DNA of 17,516 bases from Leyella stercorea (lineage in GTDB: Bacteria > Bacteroidota > Bacteroidia > Bacteroidales > Bacteroidaceae): contig NZ_JAHQUY010000061.1 in the NCBI RefSeq assembly GCF_019052365.1, forward strand, positions 1 through 17,516, in the 5' to 3' direction. Of this stretch, positions 14,800 to 17,516 are shown piece by piece (position 1 is the first letter of the stretch; every line of letters starts with the position of its first letter). The position numbers and the translations under genes were made by a program. A model generated the notes under the pieces. That model saw nothing but the letters and a program-made list of their open reading frames with translations. It was not told the DNA's origin and did no database searches.

Positions 14800-15111
14800 A
14801 TGACAAAATATCTACTCGTTATATTACTTGCTATTTTCATGATGGGTGCTCCCAGTTTTGCAAAGGCAGATTGTATGCCCGAGATAGAACTCATTGACAA
14901 CGTGCAAAAGCCAGTTATCTCAATCGAGGACAATGTCGTGCGCATTATAGAGGCTTGTGGCATGACCATGAGTGTCTACAATCTTGCCGGTGGCGCTCCT
15001 ATTATGTCTGTAAAGATTGATAGTCAGGACAAACGATTTGATTTGAACTTGCCAAAAGGGATTTACATTATTAAGGTTGGTAAGATAGCACGTAAAATTG
15101 TTATTAAGTAA
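14800..15111 (+). CDS. Small secreted protein resembling a type IX secretion C-terminal domain
   Basis: The preferred start (ATG 14800) gives 103 residues with a clean signal peptide (TKYLLVILLAIFMMGAPSFA). A longer frame exists upstream but begins within the promoter. The mature ~80 residues look like the second half of a T9SS-type C-terminal sorting domain: VYNLAGG, a beta strand with VKIDSQD, then LNLPKGIYIIKVGK and KIVIK at the very end. There is no passenger domain, so the sorting-like domain stands alone. A full T9SS CTD would begin with a PNP-like strand, which is absent. It could be a cargo-less CTD, a small adhesin-like sandwich, or a remnant of a larger protein. It shares a promoter with the L,D-transpeptidase gene, which starts six bases after its stop in the same frame. 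Confidence 0.65.
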   Translation: MTKYLLVILLAIFMMGAPSFAKADCMPEIELIDNVQKPVISIEDNVVRIIEACGMTMSVYNLAGGAPIMSVKIDSQDKRFDLNLPKGIYIIKVGKIARKIVIK

Positions 15112-15117
15112 CAAGTT

Positions 15118-16692
15118 TTGTCAACATCGAATTTGAATATCAGCAAGTTCTCTTTGTTCTTCTTTCTTATGGTCTTTGTTTTTTGCTCATGCCATAAGAA
15201 AGAAGATTTTGTGTGCGTATCCTTAAACGATTTCGATTCGTTGCGTACAGCCGGATACGACGTCTCAGCAGACAATGTGTTTTCTAATATACGCGCGTTG
15301 ATGGGGTCGGACACGACCAACAGCATAGCCGATATTCATGCCCGCCGACATTATAGGGAGGATATGGATATGTTGTGGATTACGCGCGACGGCGTATCCT
15401 CAAACGCCGATACGCTGCTCACGTTCATACAGCGTGTCGATTCTTTCGGCTTTTCGCGCGAGAAGTTCTACTACTCGATGCTGAAGGAAGACCTGCAGCG
15501 TGTGCGTGTTCTCGATTTCGACTCTCTTGAATCGTCAAGAAATACAGCCGATAAAGTGTTCGCCCGTTTGGAGTACTACCTTACAAAGGCTTTCCTGCGC
15601 TATACCGAAGGACAGCGTTTCGGTTTCATGAATCCTTTCCAAGCTTTTAACCGCCTCGACAAGCGCAACGACGACACCGTTCATGTGTCCTACCGATCGC
15701 TGTACGGCTGGAATACCAGTCTGCCTGGCAGCAACTATCTTGCCACGGCTTGCAGCGTGATAAAGGGCGATGGCGAGAAGTTTACCGACTTTCTTGCCAA
15801 ATCGAAACCTCACAACCCGTTGTACAACAAATACGTAGCCGAACTCAACAAGACTAACGACAAGGCTTATCGCCGACTGCTGCTCTGCAATATGGAGCGT
15901 TGCCGTTGGGAGAACGACGGCGATTATCCGCAGTTGCACAAGAAGTATGTGGTTGTTAATGTGCCGGCTTTGCATCTCTATGCCCACGACGGCGACGAAC
16001 GCCTCGTGATGAAGGTGGCGGTAGGAACGTTTAAGACAAAGACACCGCTGCTCCACAGCAAGGTGAAGCGAATGGATTTCAACCCACAATGGATTATCCC
16101 GAAGAGCATCATCAAGACGAGCATTGTGCATCATGTAGGCGACCATGCCTATTTCGACCGTCACAACTACTTCGTGCGTGAGCGCAGCACCGGCAAGATT
16201 GTAGAACCCGAGAACGTGACGCGTGAGATGCTCCTCAGCGCCAACTATTCCGTTGTGCAGTGGGGCGGACGCGGCAATGCGCTTGGCAGGTTGATATTCC
16301 GATTCGATAACGATTACAGCATATACCTGCATGACACCTCTTCGCCAGGCGTCTTCGCCCGTACGAACCGCATGGTCTCCCATGGCTGCATACGTGTAGA
16401 GAAACCATACGATCTGGCTGTCTTCATGCTCAAGGACAAAGATGAGGCGTTGATGGAGAAGATTAAATACTCTATGGCAGCCGATTTCAGCGAACGGCCG
16501 AGAGAATACGAAACGACAGACGAACGTCCAAAACGTTCGGAGATGGTACGTAGCCTTAAGGTAGATCCGCTGGTGCCGGTATACATCACTTACTATACAC
16601 TCTATCCCGACGCCGCCGGCAACCTTGTAAGGCATGAGGATATATACGGTTTCGACGGAATAATATACGAGAATATACAGAAGTTTCTTTAA
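15118..16692 (+). CDS. L,D-transpeptidase-like (YkuD) lipoprotein, LdtD/YcbB-like
   Basis: The 524-residue protein begins with a hydrophobic segment ending FCSC, a plausible lipobox with the lipid-bearing Cys25. A helical scaffold region (about 45-270) has the W/Y-rich segments seen in YcbB-type proteins. The YkuD catalytic domain spans about 276-440: VVVNVPALHLYAHD, AVGTFKTKTPLLHS, FNPQWIIPKSII, then IYLHDTSSP (His405) and MVSHGCIRVEKP with the nucleophile Cys424. Such enzymes make 3-3 peptidoglycan cross-links or attach proteins to the wall. Start choice is a problem: no ATG or GTG gives a signal sequence, so the start is TTG at 15118 or 15133. The ATG at 15169 would leave too short a leader. 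It lies between the CTD-like gene and an ECF sigma gene. Confidence 0.85.
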   Translation: MSTSNLNISKFSLFFFLMVFVFCSCHKKEDFVCVSLNDFDSLRTAGYDVSADNVFSNIRALMGSDTTNSIADIHARRHYREDMDMLWITRDGVSSNADTLLTFIQRVDSFGFSREKFYYSMLKEDLQRVRVLDFDSLESSRNTADKVFARLEYYLTKAFLRYTEGQRFGFMNPFQAFNRLDKRNDDTVHVSYRSLYGWNTSLPGSNYLATACSVIKGDGEKFTDFLAKSKPHNPLYNKYVAELNKTNDKAYRRLLLCNMERCRWENDGDYPQLHKKYVVVNVPALHLYAHDGDERLVMKVAVGTFKTKTPLLHSKVKRMDFNPQWIIPKSIIKTSIVHHVGDHAYFDRHNYFVRERSTGKIVEPENVTREMLLSANYSVVQWGGRGNALGRLIFRFDNDYSIYLHDTSSPGVFARTNRMVSHGCIRVEKPYDLAVFMLKDKDEALMEKIKYSMAADFSERPREYETTDERPKRSEMVRSLKVDPLVPVYITYYTLYPDAAGNLVRHEDIYGFDGIIYENIQKFL

Positions 16693-16710
16693 TAAAGGGG
16701 TTCAAGGCAA

Positions 16711-17217
16711 ATGGAAAGTGCTGAGAAGAACAAACTGTTTTCAGATATCGTCGTCCGATATAGCGAGAAACTATATTGGACGATACGCCGTATTGTGCTC
16801 AACCACGACGACGCCAACGATGTGATGCAGAATGTCTTCGTTAAGGCATGGAACAACCTTGAACAGTTTCAGGAGCGCTCTAATATATATACCTGGCTCT
16901 ATCGTATAGCTATCAATGAGTCGCTCGATTTTCTGCGTCGTAAGCGCGATTTTGTCGCTTACGATACCGACCTTAGCGATGGGGTGGGCTCGCGCCTCAT
17001 TGCCGACGAATATTTTGATGGCGACGCCACGCAAGCCCTTCTTCAGGAAGCCATCGCCACGTTGCCCGACGTGCAGCGCATAGTCTTCAACCTTCGCTAT
17101 TTCGAAGAGATGAAGTATTCCGATATGAGCCATCTTCTGAACACGTCAGAAGGCGCATTGAAGGCCAGCTACCACATCGCCGTTAAGAAGATTCACGATT
17201 ATATTGTAGGTAAATAG
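16711..17217 (+). CDS. ECF-type RNA polymerase sigma factor
   Basis: The 168-residue protein has sigma region 2 (about 10-78: DDANDVMQNVFVKAWNNL, then IYTWLYRIAINESLDFLRRK) and region 4 (about 110-165: TLPDVQRIVFNLRY, helix-turn-helix MKYSDMSHLLNTSEGALKAS). Region 3 is absent, as in ECF sigma factors. It directs core RNA polymerase to a stress or surface regulon. The ATG is 18 bases after the L,D-transpeptidase stop, with AAAGGGG upstream as a possible ribosome-binding site, so the two are cotranscribed. No anti-sigma gene follows within the window; a gene beyond the end cannot be excluded, but the next 299 bases hold repeats and a terminator. How it is kept inactive is therefore unclear. Confidence 0.9.
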   Translation: MESAEKNKLFSDIVVRYSEKLYWTIRRIVLNHDDANDVMQNVFVKAWNNLEQFQERSNIYTWLYRIAINESLDFLRRKRDFVAYDTDLSDGVGSRLIADEYFDGDATQALLQEAIATLPDVQRIVFNLRYFEEMKYSDMSHLLNTSEGALKASYHIAVKKIHDYIVGK

Positions 17218-17232
17218 TTGCAGGTTTGTACC

Positions 17233-17364
17233 GTTCGCGTCCGCCGTCCAATCGGTTCGCGTCCGCCGTCCAATCGGTTTGCGTTCGGAGTCCAATCGGT
17301 TTGCGTTCACCATCCAATTGGTTTGCGTTCGGAATCCAATTGATTCGCGTTCGGAGCACGATGA
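17233..17364. repeat. Six 22-bp tandem repeats
   Basis: Contiguous 22-bp units run 17233-17254, 17255-17276, 17277-17298, 17299-17320, 17321-17342 and a degenerate 17343-17364. Units 1 and 2 are identical. The consensus begins GTTYGCGTTCGGAG and ends TCCAATYG. There are no spacers, so it is not a CRISPR array. Junctions approach the palindrome CCAATTGG (perfect at 17314-17321). The period is not a multiple of three and open frames crossing it are not convincing, so it is taken as non-coding. It lies in the 3' region of the sigma gene. Confidence 0.85.
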
Positions 17365-17397
17365 TAAAACGTCAACAAATTATTGCATGTTACAGAG

Positions 17398-17450
17398 GAA
17401 ACCGATGATGCCATGTATAAATGGTGTCATCAGTTTCTCCGTTTTGTTGT
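17398..17450 (+). terminator. Terminator-like hairpin downstream of the tandem repeats
   Basis: GATGATGCCAT (17404-17414) pairs with ATGGTGTCATC (17421-17431) with two G-U pairs, and GAAAC (17398-17402) pairs with GTTTC (17433-17437) below one mismatch. The loop is GTATAA. GTTTTGTTGT follows the arm. It probably ends the sigma-factor transcript, about 180 bases after the stop codon. The remaining 17451-17516 shows nothing I can assign. Confidence 0.55.
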
Positions 17451-17516
17451 ATTGATTGTCTTGGCTCACCCGATATATCTAGGGGAAAGCTTTTTGATTC
17501 TATAGAAAATTTATAC

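Noticed and set aside
15535..16635. Minus-strand open frame of 366 codons within the L,D-transpeptidase gene
   Set aside because: The plus strand encodes a motif-complete YkuD domain; the antisense product shows no recognisable domain.
17233..17364. CRISPR array
   Set aside because: Units are contiguous with no unique spacers, and no cas gene is present.
17226..17408. Possible 60-residue ORF across the 22-bp repeats
   Set aside because: It uses a TTG start, the repeat period shifts frame in each unit, and it has no sensible composition or neighbours.

Overview
The window looks like a chromosomal stretch from a Bacteroidota genome, most likely Bacteroidales and probably Prevotella-like. The signs are: perfect copies of the Bacteroidota -7 promoter element TAnnTTTG upstream of several genes; AT-rich leaders without strong Shine-Dalgarno sites; a TonB-dependent outer-membrane receptor with a carboxypeptidase-like N-terminal domain; a GH92 alpha-mannosidase; a diverged EF-G paralogue of the Bacteroides EF-G2 type; and a small protein resembling a type IX secretion C-terminal domain. 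Taxonomy below order level is inference.

Layout. 1-2671 (+): a promoter region with two dyads, then an outer-membrane beta-barrel receptor. 2675-4844 (-): an operon of metY (O-acetylhomoserine sulfhydrylase) and two unrecognised small genes, converging on the receptor with 3 bp between stop codons. 4954-6087 (-): hemW (radical-SAM haem chaperone), separated from metY by 109 bp of very AT-rich, 8-bp-periodic sequence. 6088-6285: a divergent promoter region. 6286-8445 (+): fusA2-type EF-G paralogue and a strong terminator. 8582-9295 (+): GH25 lysozyme-like secreted protein whose promoter abuts its start codon. 9399-10499 (+): zinc-ribbon/single-TM protein. 10612-12363 (+): phosphoglucomutase/phosphomannomutase. 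12501-14681 (+): GH92 mannosidase. 14800-15111, 15118-16692 and 16711-17217 (+): a likely operon of a small secreted CTD-like protein, an L,D-transpeptidase-like lipoprotein and an ECF sigma factor. 17218-17516: a 3' region with six 22-bp tandem repeats and a terminator-like hairpin; no gene is seen there.

Functionally this is mostly housekeeping and envelope biology, not a mobile island. No transposase, integrase, tRNA, rRNA or CRISPR array was seen. The most interesting items are the EF-G paralogue, in which the catalytic His and other G-motif residues are replaced (fitting published work on GTPase-inactive Bacteroides EF-G2), the apparently leaderless GH25 mRNA, the dyad plus terminator-like leader of the TonB receptor, the in-frame CTD-like/L,D-transpeptidase/sigma cluster with a non-ATG start, and the 22-bp tandem repeats.
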